Below are positions 34,825-42,722 of a DNA stretch of 64,000 bases, in pieces. The translations under genes were made by a program, and so were the position numbers. The notes under the pieces are model-generated. The model ran no database searches and was not told the origin of the DNA. It saw only the letters and a list, made by a program, of their open reading frames with translations. Every line of letters begins with the position of its first letter. The first letter of the stretch is position 1. Origin of the DNA: Pyramidobacter porci (lineage in GTDB: Bacteria; Synergistota; Synergistia; Synergistales; Dethiosulfovibrionaceae); assembly GCF_009695745.1 (NCBI RefSeq), contig NZ_VUNH01000011.1, positions 1 through 64,000 on the forward strand. Reading direction: 5' to 3'.

Positions 34825-34895
34825 AAAGCGGCCGGAAGCCGATGAAAACTGACTCATCGGCTTCCGGCCGCTTTCAATGTTCCACGTGGAACATT
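34825..34895. repeat. Hairpin plus parS-like palindrome, copy 2
   Basis: A 21-base perfect hairpin (arms 34825-34845 and 34854-34874, with the core AAAGCGGCCGGAAGCCGATG) is followed four bases later by GTTCCACGTGGAAC (34879-34892). Both parts repeat the module at 20717-20785. The hairpin would terminate the PuuD-like gene and the converging Crp/Fnr gene. Confidence 0.75.
34876..34895. promoter_or_regulatory. Candidate parS centromere site
   Basis: AATGTTCCACGTGGAACATT is a perfect 20-bp palindrome. Its 16-bp core TGTTCCACGTGGAACA fits the ParB-binding parS pattern tGTTnCACGTGnAACa, with C/G at the variable positions as reported for some proteobacterial parS sites. parS sites cluster near the replication origin. 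No parA or parB gene is in the window, so the call rests on sequence alone. Confidence 0.55.
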
Positions 34896-35031
34896 TACGG
34901 CCGTTGAATATCTCGTGCGATCTCTCATCTTGCAGAGAGCGTTCCCCTGAGAATTGGCATCGCGAAGCATTTTCCCCGCTTTTCTTTGCGTTTCCGGGGC
35001 TCTGCGGCGGCTTGTGCTTCGCTCCTGTTTG

Positions 35032-35706
35032 TCACTCTTCCGCGATCTCGAAACGTTTCTTGAGTTCGAAGAAATTTTTGCGGAAGGCGATCAGGCCCTC
35101 CTTCCGCATCCTCGACAGCTCCGCCGAGAGCGCGCTGCGGTCCGCCGCCAGATAGTCGGCCAGCCCCTGCCGGTCGAGCGGGATGCGAAAACTTCGCGCT
35201 TCCGCTTCCTGCGCGCAGTACGACAGGTAGGTCAGGATCTTGTCGCGGAGCGTGCGCCGCGAGATCACGGCGAGGCGCCGCAGCAGCAGCAGATTTTTCC
35301 GCGCCAGAATGTGCATGAGATTGTCGAGGATCTGCCGGCCTTCGCGGTCGGGATTGCCTTCTGCCAGCAATTTGGCCGGATCGCCGAAGAGCGCGCGGGA
35401 TTTTTCCGCGGCGACGACGCCGACGGGCATTTCCGCGACGCCGGCGCAGAAGAACGCTTCGGCGAAAAGATCGCCGGGGGCCAGCGTTGTGACCACGATG
35501 CGCGCGCCCCAATAGTCTTCCTTCACGATCAGAGCGGCTCCCGACAGCAGAATGCCGAGCCCGCGCGGCGCTTCCCCCTGAAGCAGGATGGGCTGATCCC
35601 TTTCGTATTCCGCCTGACGCGGCGACAGAGCCGCCACGGCGCGTTCCAGACGGTCCGCGGCGATCCCGGCGAACAGCGGACACTGGGCGAGAGCTTCGTA
35701 GCTCAT
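35032..35706 (-). CDS. Crp/Fnr-family transcription regulator
   Basis: The 224-residue protein has an N-terminal cyclic-nucleotide-type sensor barrel (about 1-115, with QPILLQGEAPRGLGILLSG and LAPGDLFAEAFFCAG) and a C-terminal winged helix. The recognition part is IPLDRQGLADYLAADRSALSAELSRMRKEG. No N-terminal cysteine cluster of the FNR kind is seen, so a bound ligand or heme is more likely than an oxygen-labile cluster. The ATG at 35706 follows GAGGTG; a GTG inside that ribosome-binding site (35715) is less likely. A perfect dyad lies 15 bases upstream, so it probably controls itself and the divergent Fe-S gene. Confidence 0.87.
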   Translation of the reverse strand: MSYEALAQCPLFAGIAADRLERAVAALSPRQAEYERDQPILLQGEAPRGLGILLSGAALIVKEDYWGARIVVTTLAPGDLFAEAFFCAGVAEMPVGVVAAEKSRALFGDPAKLLAEGNPDREGRQILDNLMHILARKNLLLLRRLAVISRRTLRDKILTYLSYCAQEAEARSFRIPLDRQGLADYLAADRSALSAELSRMRKEGLIAFRKNFFELKKRFEIAEE

Positions 35707-35720
35707 CTTCGTCACCTCTT

Positions 35721-35736
35721 TGTTGTAAAAACAACA
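35721..35736. promoter_or_regulatory. Crp/Fnr-type operator between divergent genes
   Basis: TGTTGT-AAAA-ACAACA is a perfect 16-bp dyad in the gap between the Crp/Fnr regulator and the Fe-S protein gene. Its arms resemble operators of non-FNR members of the family. Relative to a possible TACACT -10 (35758-35763) for the Fe-S gene, its centre would lie at about -41.5, the class II activation distance. It lies immediately upstream of the regulator's own ribosome-binding site, where it would hinder the regulator's own expression. Confidence 0.6.
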
Positions 35737-35835
35737 GACATCGCCGCCTCATCATAGTACACTGAGCGCACGATGTCAAAAAACGAGCGCCCGTTTTCGG
35801 ACGGCGCGCGGCAAATGGATTCCGGGGGGATTTTC

Positions 35836-36609
35836 ATGAGGAGAAAAATCGTCAAAATCGACCGCGACAAGTGCAACGGCTGCGGTGCCTGCGCCGCAGC
35901 CTGCCAGGAGGGCGCCATCCAGATGAGCGGCGGCAAGGCGGCGGTGGTCCGCGAAGATTATTGCGACGGGCTGGGGAACTGTCTGCCGCATTGCCCGACG
36001 GGAGCGATCGCCATCGAAGAGCGCGAGGCCGTTCCCTTCGACGAGGCCGCAGTCAAGGCCGCTCAGGAAGAGCTGGCCGCAAAAAACGCCGCACCCGCGA
36101 GCGGCTGTCCCGGCTCGGCCGCACGCGCCATTTTTCGGCCGCTGCCCGGCGGTGCCCCGCGCATGTGTCCCGGCCCGATGGCGCGCGCCGTTCGGCACGA
36201 TGCGGCGGAAGCGCCCGAAACGGCGGGCGCGCCGGCTGATCTGCGCAGCCGCCTCAGCCAGTGGCCCGTGCAGATCAAGCTGGCGCCCGTCAGCGCGCCT
36301 TTTTTCAAGGACGCCTCGCTGCTGGTCGCCGCCGACTGCACGGCTTACGCTTACGGCGCCTTTCACCGCGATTTCATCAAAAACCGCGTCGTGCTGATCG
36401 GCTGCCCCAAGCTCGACGAGGGCGATTACCGCGAGAAGCTGACCGAGATCATCAAAAACAACGAGATCAAAAGCGTGACGATCGTGCGCATGGAAGTGCC
36501 CTGCTGCGGCGGCCTCGAAAAAGCCGCCCGCGCCGCGCTGATGGACAGCGGCAAATTCATCCCCTGGCAGGTCGTCACCATCGGCGTGGACGGGCGCGTG
36601 GTCGAATAG
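35836..36609 (+). CDS. 4Fe-4S ferredoxin-type protein
   Basis: The 257-residue protein starts with a ferredoxin domain (about 1-60): CNGCGACAAACQEGAI gives a full CxxCxxCxxxC motif, and CDGLGNCLPHCPTGAI a second set in which the second cysteine position is leucine. A proline- and alanine-rich linker with further cysteines (GCPGSAARA, RMCPGPMARA) follows. The C-terminal domain has ADCTAYAYGAFH, VLIGCPKLDEGDY and VPCCGGLEKAARAAL, a pattern common in anaerobe Fe-S proteins found beside Crp/Fnr regulators. ATG 35836 follows GGGGGGA. An electron-transfer or redox-sensing role is likely; the partner enzyme is unknown. Confidence 0.82.
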   Translation: MRRKIVKIDRDKCNGCGACAAACQEGAIQMSGGKAAVVREDYCDGLGNCLPHCPTGAIAIEEREAVPFDEAAVKAAQEELAAKNAAPASGCPGSAARAIFRPLPGGAPRMCPGPMARAVRHDAAEAPETAGAPADLRSRLSQWPVQIKLAPVSAPFFKDASLLVAADCTAYAYGAFHRDFIKNRVVLIGCPKLDEGDYREKLTEIIKNNEIKSVTIVRMEVPCCGGLEKAARAALMDSGKFIPWQVVTIGVDGRVVE

Positions 36610-36644
36610 CTTTTTCGCCGAAAAAAATTTATCGCCGCAAAGCG

Positions 36645-36695
36645 ACGACGGCAGAGGCGCCTGAACGAGTCGGCGCGCCTCTGCCGTCGTTTTTT
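36645..36695 (+). terminator. Terminator after the Fe-S protein gene
   Basis: The arms ACGACGGCAGAGGCGC and GCGCCTCTGCCGTCGT (36675-36690) pair perfectly and are followed by a run of T. Confidence 0.85.
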
Positions 36696-36739
36696 ATCGT
36701 ACGGTCGCTTTGTGATGACGATAAGTAAACTATTCTTTT

Positions 36740-36768
36740 TTGACTTTTGTGAAGTCTGGTTGTATATT
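36740..36768 (+). promoter_or_regulatory. Promoter of the small sigma-factor gene
   Basis: TTGACT (36740-36745) and TATATT (36763-36768) are spaced by the ideal 17 bases, about 90 bases before the sigma-factor start. The near-consensus form suggests strong basal expression. Confidence 0.7.
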
Positions 36769-36860
36769 TATCACTGATTAAGCACTCTTTGTGATAAAGT
36801 CGGAAGAAGTTCCTTCTTCCGGCGTTTAAGACCTCACAAGAGGAGAAAGGACAACGGTCA

Positions 36861-37367
36861 GTGGAATGCGAACGATGCGCTGCGAGCAAAGAGCAGCTGA
36901 ACGAAATCGCTCTGCGCTTTTTGCCGTTGGCGAAAAAAATTGCCTGGAAGTATACAGGGCGCGGCGCCGAATACGAAGATCTGGTGCAGGAGGGCATGAT
37001 CGCGCTTTTCGAACTTGTGCGGCGCTACGACGAGGAACGTCCGGCCCAGCGCCTGAGCCTGTTCGTCTGGTATCGTCTGCGCGGCCGGGTGCGCGACGCG
37101 GCCGCGCGGCTGCGCCGAGACGGCGCCCACGATTCGCTGGAACAAAAGTTCGAGGACGACGGTTTCGACGTCCCCTGCGAAGAGGGCGGCTACGCCGTCT
37201 TCGATCTGCTCGAAAGCCTGCCGCCCCCCGAGCGCGAGCTGGCGCGCGATCTGGCTTCCGGCCTGACGCAGAAGGAACTGGCCCGCCGCTGCGCCGTCAG
37301 CCAGCAAGCCATGAGCAAGCGCGTGCGCCGCCTGCGCGACAAAGTGCGGCGCACTCTGGCAAGCTGA
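36861..37367 (+). CDS. Small sigma-70-family RNA polymerase sigma factor
   Basis: The 168-residue protein has region 2 near the N-terminus (ALRFLPLAKKIAWKY and YEDLVQEGMIALFELVRRYD, about 38-60) and a region 4 helix-turn-helix at the C-terminus (LTQKELARRCAVSQQAMSKRVRRLRDK). Regions 1.1 and 3 are absent, as in sporulation-like or ECF-like factors. The start is GTG 36861 with AAAGGA nine bases upstream. No anti-sigma gene follows. Many such factors control a narrow gene set, here unknown. Confidence 0.82.
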   Translation: MECERCAASKEQLNEIALRFLPLAKKIAWKYTGRGAEYEDLVQEGMIALFELVRRYDEERPAQRLSLFVWYRLRGRVRDAAARLRRDGAHDSLEQKFEDDGFDVPCEEGGYAVFDLLESLPPPERELARDLASGLTQKELARRCAVSQQAMSKRVRRLRDKVRRTLAS

Positions 37368-37381
37368 AAATGAAGAGACGG

Positions 37382-37425
37382 AACGCCCCGCTTGAGAGCA
37401 AAAGTGAGCTCAAGCGGGGCGTTTT
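37382..37425 (+). terminator. Terminator after the sigma-factor gene
   Basis: AACGCCCCGCTTGAG (37382-37396) pairs perfectly with CTCAAGCGGGGCGTT (37409-37423), followed by T residues. Confidence 0.85.
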
Positions 37426-37513
37426 TGCTTGCCGTCCAAATTGTGCCCCGTTTTCACGCCTTTGCTCGCCGACATCTTTGTTCCTGCTTCTTTCTCGTCA
37501 GGTGCGCCCCGAT

Positions 37514-37564
37514 TTGACGTTTGTAAATTTTGATGATATTCTACATGTAGAATTACATGTAGAA
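37514..37564 (+). promoter_or_regulatory. Promoter and operator of the MazEF-type pair
   Basis: TTGACG (37514-37519) and TATTCT (37537-37542) are spaced by 17 bases. The palindrome TTCTACATGTAGAA (37539-37552) overlaps the -10, and a second TACATGTAGAA copy follows at 37554-37564. This is the arrangement expected for self-repression by an antitoxin or toxin-antitoxin complex. Confidence 0.65.
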
Positions 37565-37577
37565 ATGGAGGGGTTTG

Positions 37578-37814
37578 ATGGTCGATATGGCGGAAAGAAA
37601 CGAAAAGAAACGCTTATCTGTCGCGAGACGCCGCAATGCCCTCAGATCGGATGGTTACCGTCCCGTTCAGCTTTGGGTGCCGGATCTTCGGAATCTGGAG
37701 GTTCGTAGTGCCTGTCTGCGAGATTTGGAAGCGATTCGCGACGATCCGCGCGAGCGGGAATACCATTCGATGCTGGAAGCTGCCGCCGCGGATATTACGG
37801 AGTGGGAATACTGA
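37578..37814 (+). CDS. Antitoxin, MazE-like (DUF3018 type)
   Basis: The 78-residue protein resembles the DUF3018 antitoxins paired with MazF: RRRNALRSDGYRPVQLWVPDLRN in the N-terminal half, then an acidic C-terminal tail ending ITEWEY that would wrap the toxin. ATG 37578 lies four bases after GGAGGGG. The toxin follows three bases after the stop. The double palindrome upstream is its likely binding site. Confidence 0.8.
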   Translation: MVDMAERNEKKRLSVARRRNALRSDGYRPVQLWVPDLRNLEVRSACLRDLEAIRDDPREREYHSMLEAAAADITEWEY

Positions 37815-37817
37815 TCG

Positions 37818-38153
37818 ATGCGGCGAGGGGATTTGGTAACGGTCGCTGTACAGGGAAATTACGGGAAACCGAGGCCGGCTGTGGTGATTCAAGCCGACGT
37901 TTTCATCGATCACACTTCTATAACATTTCTGCCATTGACTTCTTTTCTTGTGGAGGCCCCGCTTCTTCGCTGCACGATCCTGCCCGATAAAGAAAACGGA
38001 CTTGCAAAAATCTCTCAGGTCATGATCGACAAAATCATGACTCTGCCCAAAAAAAAGGTCGGGAAAGTCATTGGGCGTCTTTCAGGCAAGGAAATGAAGC
38101 AAATTACAAGTCGGCTGGCTCTGTTTATCGGGATCGGAGAGCTTGGAACCTAA
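37818..38153 (+). CDS. MazF/PemK-type mRNA interferase toxin
   Basis: The 111-residue protein is a MazF-like endoribonuclease. It begins MRRGDLVTVAVQGNYGKPRPAVVIQAD, the family RGDV/I and K-x-RPAVV motifs, and continues with TFLPLTS and AKISQVMIDKIMTLPKKKVGKVIGRL. It cleaves mRNA when the antitoxin is lost. The pair ends at a short terminator. Confidence 0.88.
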   Translation: MRRGDLVTVAVQGNYGKPRPAVVIQADVFIDHTSITFLPLTSFLVEAPLLRCTILPDKENGLAKISQVMIDKIMTLPKKKVGKVIGRLSGKEMKQITSRLALFIGIGELGT

Positions 38154-38160
38154 TGCCGCG

Positions 38161-38182
38161 CGCCTCGCAGGAGGCGTTTTTT
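38161..38182 (+). terminator. Terminator of the MazEF-type operon
   Basis: CGCCTC-GCAG-GAGGCG is followed by TTTTTT, a compact intrinsic terminator eight bases after the toxin stop. Confidence 0.85.
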
Positions 38183-38237
38183 GTAAACGAAAAGCGGCGA
38201 ACCTCGCTTCATTCGAGGTTCGCCGCTTTTCGTTTAC
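38183..38237. terminator. Long hairpin at the end of the sulfatase gene
   Basis: Perfect 24-base arms (38183-38206 and 38214-38237, core AAAGCGGCGAACCTCG) flank a seven-base loop. It overlaps the stop codon of the minus-strand sulfatase gene (38234-38236). The arms carry AAAA/TTTT runs, so it probably terminates that gene. Confidence 0.75.
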
Positions 38238-41200
38238 CGTTTGAACGCGGGGTTTTTGCGCGAGGCGGACAGGTCGGCGTAAGTGTTGAAGGCGACGCTG
38301 TCGACGACGCGTCGTCGTTTTTTGTCGTAGACGACGATGTTCATGCCCAGCGACTGCGCGGAATACTCGACGCCGTCGATCCGGATCGACGACTCGGAGC
38401 CGGCTTCCATGCCCGTGCTGATGAGTTTGATCTTCAGCCCCGCGGCGTCGACGGCCGTGTCGATGCGGCCGGGCGTGCATTCCTCGCAGACCTTTTTGCC
38501 GCCGTCGCTGACGGCCGCGTAGCTCCAGCGCCGCTTGCCGGACAGCGCCAGGTCGAGCCCCAGCGGCGCAAAGAGTTTGCGGTGCGTCTCCGTGAGGCGG
38601 CGCGCGCCCTCGTCGAGCACGGAGATCAGCACGACGTAATCGGGATCGGCCAGCCGCCGCAGATAGCGGCAGAAGTCCGTTTCCAGAAAGAGCGGCGTCA
38701 GGTCGACGGACTGCGCGTGTTTCTGCCCCTGCGCGTCGATAAAGCCGACGTCGGCGGACGGACCTTGCGCCGGCAGGGCGGAGATCACGCCGTCGAATCC
38801 GGCCGACACGGCGCAGTCCAGCGGCGCGGCGCCCGCGCTTTCTGAAGCGCCGAGCAGTCTGATTTTGAAAACCTGTTCCCATGCCGTCTGGAAGTAAAGG
38901 CGATCGCCGGAGCGCGCGACGTATGGCCCGCCGGGCCACGAGGCGAGAAACGCGCCCTTTTCGACGGGGACGCGGTGATCGACGGGGCAATGGAGCAGTT
39001 TGGAAGTTTCGCCAACGCCCCGCCGCGCCTTCCCGGGCTGCGCGCCCGCGAGCAGCGGCGCCAGTTCGTCCAGCGATATCGACGCGGCGCAGGCGGCGCG
39101 GTCGAGCACTTCGCCGCAGGCGGGATCGAAGACGACGAAGTTCGCGCCCTGTTGCGCACAGGCGTATTCAAGGCCGTTCACGCGCAGCGACAGCCGCGCG
39201 CGCGTGCGCGACTGGGCGGTGGTGGCCTCGTCGTACGTGTTGAGGTCGAGGTAAACGCCGCCTTCCTCGCCGTCGAAGTGCAGCGCCGTACCGGGCTCGC
39301 CGTGCTGAAGCGTGAGAATCCGCCCGTCCCGCACGGCCAAAAGGCCGGGTTTCTGCCCCGGGGCGTTGACGGCGGCGAGGATCAGCGCCTCCGACCGCGC
39401 CAGCTTTTGCACATAGGCGGCGAGATCCTGCTCTTCGCGCAGCGGCGCGCTTTTCGCCGCGGGAAGGAGGCTGAACGGGCGCATGTTTTCCGCGCCGCCG
39501 CGCCGCCAGCCCGCTTCCAGATATTCGAGACCGGCTCCGTCCAGCGGCGCGGCGGCCCAGCGGAATTTTTGGTCGGAAGCGCGGCACAGCTCGCGCGGCG
39601 TCAGCCTGACGGTCTGCCCGCCGCGGCGGGCGCGCAAAATTAGATCTTCTGCGGACAATCGGCTGTCCAGCATCTTGCAGAAGAGCGTGTCCCGATGGCA
39701 ATAGACTTCCAGCGCGCCCGCAAAGGCGACGCAGGGCGCGCCGCCGTCCAGCACGGTACGCTCGTCCTGCGGCGCGCCGCCGTCCCCTGCGGCGTACCGC
39801 CACTGCGCCGACGTCCGCAGCGGCGTCTCGCAGGCGGCGGCGACGGGTTGGTCTTTTTCGTCAACGAATTCCAGCCGCAGGCGGTACGCGCCTTCCGGCG
39901 GCACGGGAATCGACGCCTGCAGGTATTCGGCGTCCTGCGGCGGCAGGTCGCGCGGCAGCGGGAACGCGCGCGTATATTCCGGCATGGCGTGACCGTCCGC
40001 GGCGCAGAGCGACGCGCGGATCCGCAGCGGCGTATCGCCCGTTCCCGAAAGCAGGCTGTCGCTCGAATTGAAGACCGCGCACTGAAAAGCGCCGCTGCCG
40101 CCGGTCCTCATGAACAGCTCCGGCTCGGAAAAGACGAGGCGCGGCGCGCCCGCGGAAAAGTCGTTCGTCTTCAGCGGCGCAGGCCGGGCGGACGCGCCTT
40201 TAGGGCGCTTGAAGAAGCGGTTGTAACGTGCCGATGTCTTGCCCAGCTCGGCGACGTAAGCTTTTTCGCCCAGTTCCTCGATCATCGTCGGGCGCGCGCT
40301 GAACAGCGACGTGCCGATGCCGAAGCGGCGCTCGGGCAGGGACGCGCCGATGGCTTCGAGAATCGTCGGCGCGAAATCCGGCGCGCTGAAAAGCCGCTCG
40401 ATCCCGCGCTCCGGGCGCGGGATCGCGTTGATGAACAGGTTGAACACGGCGCGTCCGTTCCCCAGCGGGCGCCCGGCGATCGTGTCGCCCATCCAGAGGT
40501 GGTCGCCGAGAACGACGATCGTCAGGTCGCGGGCGAACGGCTGCGCCTGTACCCAGTCGATGAACTCGCCCATCATCAGGCTGCCGGCGCGGATCACGTC
40601 GCGAAAGTCGTGCCAGCGCGTTTCCGCGCGGACGTCGGGGTCGAGGAAGTAATACGTGTCCGGCCCGTGCGTGTCGAGCGTCTCGACGAAAAAGGCATAC
40701 GGCGCGCCCGAAGCGGCGCGCAGCGCCAGATCCTCCTTGAGCCGCTCGTAGAGATAGCGGTCGCGCAGTCCCCAGCCGTTGCCGCGGTTCTGTTCCACGT
40801 CGGAGCGGTACTGGCTGAACCAGCGCAGATCCTTGACGACGGGGCGCTCCGCGTGCGTGCGGATCAGGTTTTCGATGCCGCCGAACGAACAGTCGCTGGA
40901 AAACATGAATTCCAGCGCGTAGCCGCTGCGCTCCAGCACCTCGAAGATGCTCAGCGCGCCGGGCAGGAACGACTCGTAGTCGCCGTAGTTGTTGTGCCCG
41001 ATCGGCAGCAGCAGCGGCAGCCCGAAATCCGAGGCCGTCACGCCCGCCGTCGTCCAGGTCGTGCCGCGCACCTGGCGGAAGCCTTTGAAATGGAGGTGGT
41101 CCTTTTGCAGCCGCGCCAGCTCCGGCAGCAGCGGCGCGCCCATGACCGCCGCGTCGTTGAACGTGTCTTCCATGGATTCCATGTGGATCACCAGCAGATT

Positions 41201-41647
41201 GCGCTTGGCGCCGGGGAACGACCAGCGCACGTCCTGCGGCTCGGGCACGGCGTCGAACAGCGCCGTGGTTTGGAACTGGCGCAGAACGAACTCAGCCACG
41301 CCGACGCTCTGTTCCGCATACAGCGCGAACCCCGCCAGCGCCAGCGCCGCCAGCAGCCCCGCCCCGCGCCGTCCGCGCCGCAGGCAGAAGCCGCAGAACA
41401 GTCCGTACAGTGCCGTGACTGCCGCCGCGCCCGCGGCCGCGGCGAAAATGAGGCGGCGCAGGTTGGCGTCGACGCCGCCCGTCAGCGGCACGTTCAGATG
41501 GAACAGGATCTGCTCCATCGACACCCGCCCCCAGACCCGGCGCACCAGCGCCAGAGCCGCTATTCCAGCAGCCGCGAGAGCGAAGACGGCGGTCAGCGCC
41601 GCGCCCTTGAAAAAGCGCGCATGATTTTTTATGAACGACATAAACAT
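38234..41647 (-). CDS. LtaS/OpgB-like sulfatase with C-terminal ILEI-type domains
   Basis: The 1137-residue inner-membrane protein starts with three membrane segments (about 13-35, 63-87 and 96-115), followed by an alkaline-phosphatase-superfamily domain of the lipoteichoic-acid synthase/OpgB type (about 145-460). The metal and active-site segments are LLVIHMESMED (about 151-161), GTTWTTAGVTAS (about 195-206), DTHGPD (about 325) and VLGDHLWMGD (about 385). Such enzymes transfer glycerol phosphate or phosphoethanolamine on the outer face of the membrane. About 650 extra residues follow. The last 150 read like an ILEI/FAM3 domain: VLISVLDEGARRLTETHRKLF and SSIRIDGVEYSAQSLGMNIV with VVDSVAFNTY. 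A weaker copy, LSLRVNGLEYACAQQGANFV, lies near 850. This fusion is unusual. Confidence 0.78.
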   Translation of the reverse strand: MFMSFIKNHARFFKGAALTAVFALAAAGIAALALVRRVWGRVSMEQILFHLNVPLTGGVDANLRRLIFAAAAGAAAVTALYGLFCGFCLRRGRRGAGLLAALALAGFALYAEQSVGVAEFVLRQFQTTALFDAVPEPQDVRWSFPGAKRNLLVIHMESMEDTFNDAAVMGAPLLPELARLQKDHLHFKGFRQVRGTTWTTAGVTASDFGLPLLLPIGHNNYGDYESFLPGALSIFEVLERSGYALEFMFSSDCSFGGIENLIRTHAERPVVKDLRWFSQYRSDVEQNRGNGWGLRDRYLYERLKEDLALRAASGAPYAFFVETLDTHGPDTYYFLDPDVRAETRWHDFRDVIRAGSLMMGEFIDWVQAQPFARDLTIVVLGDHLWMGDTIAGRPLGNGRAVFNLFINAIPRPERGIERLFSAPDFAPTILEAIGASLPERRFGIGTSLFSARPTMIEELGEKAYVAELGKTSARYNRFFKRPKGASARPAPLKTNDFSAGAPRLVFSEPELFMRTGGSGAFQCAVFNSSDSLLSGTGDTPLRIRASLCAADGHAMPEYTRAFPLPRDLPPQDAEYLQASIPVPPEGAYRLRLEFVDEKDQPVAAACETPLRTSAQWRYAAGDGGAPQDERTVLDGGAPCVAFAGALEVYCHRDTLFCKMLDSRLSAEDLILRARRGGQTVRLTPRELCRASDQKFRWAAAPLDGAGLEYLEAGWRRGGAENMRPFSLLPAAKSAPLREEQDLAAYVQKLARSEALILAAVNAPGQKPGLLAVRDGRILTLQHGEPGTALHFDGEEGGVYLDLNTYDEATTAQSRTRARLSLRVNGLEYACAQQGANFVVFDPACGEVLDRAACAASISLDELAPLLAGAQPGKARRGVGETSKLLHCPVDHRVPVEKGAFLASWPGGPYVARSGDRLYFQTAWEQVFKIRLLGASESAGAAPLDCAVSAGFDGVISALPAQGPSADVGFIDAQGQKHAQSVDLTPLFLETDFCRYLRRLADPDYVVLISVLDEGARRLTETHRKLFAPLGLDLALSGKRRWSYAAVSDGGKKVCEECTPGRIDTAVDAAGLKIKLISTGMEAGSESSIRIDGVEYSAQSLGMNIVVYDKKRRRVVDSVAFNTYADLSASRKNPAFKR

Positions 41648-41814
41648 AATCTCCCGGTTGAATGTAACGTTGCGGAACGGTTATTTATACTGATTCCCGA
41701 CAGAAAATATCGATATGGCTCGCAACGTCTTTGAGTTTGGCTTTTCAATCAAGAAATAGTATCAGTATCGGAATATGTCCGAAATCTTGAGAACAGCTCG
41801 CGCACGAGTAAACG

Positions 41815-41861
41815 AAACGGCAAGGCGCCGCCGCAATATCCGCGGCGGCGCCTTGCCGTTT
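41815..41861. terminator. Terminator between cyclase and sulfatase genes
   Basis: The 20-base arms (41815-41834 and 41842-41861, core GGCAAGGCGCCGCCGC) pair perfectly around seven bases. It ends the minus-strand cyclase gene. Confidence 0.8.
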
Positions 41862-41884
41862 ACGCCAAATGGCGGACGCGAGTT

Positions 41885-42643
41885 TTACTCGCAGATAGCG
41901 AAAACACGGACAGGAAGTCCCGTCGCTCCCTTGATGTTGGGATACCCCGCGAAAAGGAGCGCGCCGGCGGGCGGCAACATATCAAGATTGCAAAGCACTT
42001 CTATCTGAAGTTTGCCCTGCTGAAGGACATATCTCTCGCAGGCCAGGTCGCCAGCCTTCGCCGCTTCGGCCGACGCATCGGTGTCAAGGGCCTCGTGCCC
42101 GTTCGCAGCCGCGGAGCGGAACTCGTAGATATATTTGAGCGCAGGCAGCGACCACCCCGGGAAGTTTTCAGAGCCGTCCTCTTTTATTTTCGTTCCGGAG
42201 AGGGCATCCATGTCGGGCCAATTCTTGCTCCAACCCGTATAAAGAGCCACAAACGCACCGTCGGGTATGGCTCCGTATTTCGCTTCGTATTCCTTGATGT
42301 CGTCTATCGTCACGGCGTAGCAGGGATCGGCTTTTACCTTTTCCGAAATGTCGACAACGCAGAGCGGGAACACGCAGTCTTTCACGCCGAAGGCTTCCGA
42401 CAGCGGTGCGCCTTTGACGAAATGCCCTGGGAAATCTATGTGCGTTCCGAACTGCCCGGGAAATTTAAAAGTCTGAATGAGACATTCAAGCATCGGATTG
42501 CCCCAGTCGAACACAGTTTTGCAGAGTTCGACGGATCCATCCGGTATGCCGCTCCAATAGGGGCTTGTATTATCGAGAGGATGCGAAAGGTCTATCCAGC
42601 GCAGCTTTTTCAGTTCCTGAAGCTCGTTCCAAAGCTTATACAT
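41885..42643 (-). CDS. Cyclase-family (kynurenine formamidase-like) metal hydrolase
   Basis: The 252-residue cytoplasmic protein belongs to the cyclase/formamidase family. It has WIDLSHPLDNTSPYW at the start, the metal-binding QFGTHIDFPGHFVKG (about 72-86, H-x-x-x-D-x-x-x-H) and ALYTGWSKNW. Family members hydrolyse N-formylkynurenine, isatin and other amides. It is a single-gene unit with its own promoter and terminator. GC content appears close to its neighbours. The substrate cannot be told. Confidence 0.82.
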   Translation of the reverse strand: MYKLWNELQELKKLRWIDLSHPLDNTSPYWSGIPDGSVELCKTVFDWGNPMLECLIQTFKFPGQFGTHIDFPGHFVKGAPLSEAFGVKDCVFPLCVVDISEKVKADPCYAVTIDDIKEYEAKYGAIPDGAFVALYTGWSKNWPDMDALSGTKIKEDGSENFPGWSLPALKYIYEFRSAAANGHEALDTDASAEAAKAGDLACERYVLQQGKLQIEVLCNLDMLPPAGALLFAGYPNIKGATGLPVRVFAICE

Positions 42644-42693
42644 AGAAGATCCATCCTTTCAGTAATAATATTCGTTGTTCGCTAACTTATTCA

Positions 42694-42722
42694 ATTATAT
42701 TTTGCCTCTGTTCAAAAAACAA
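42694..42722 (-). promoter_or_regulatory. Promoter of the cyclase-family gene
   Basis: On the minus strand TTGTTT (42717-42722) and TATAAT (42694-42699) are separated by 17 bases, about 50 bases before the start at 42643. Confidence 0.65.

Noticed and set aside
39695-41734. 679-codon plus-strand open frame opposite the sulfatase gene
   Set aside because: Arginine- and alanine-rich mirror of the sulfatase reading frame without a start signal; the sulfatase motifs are clear.
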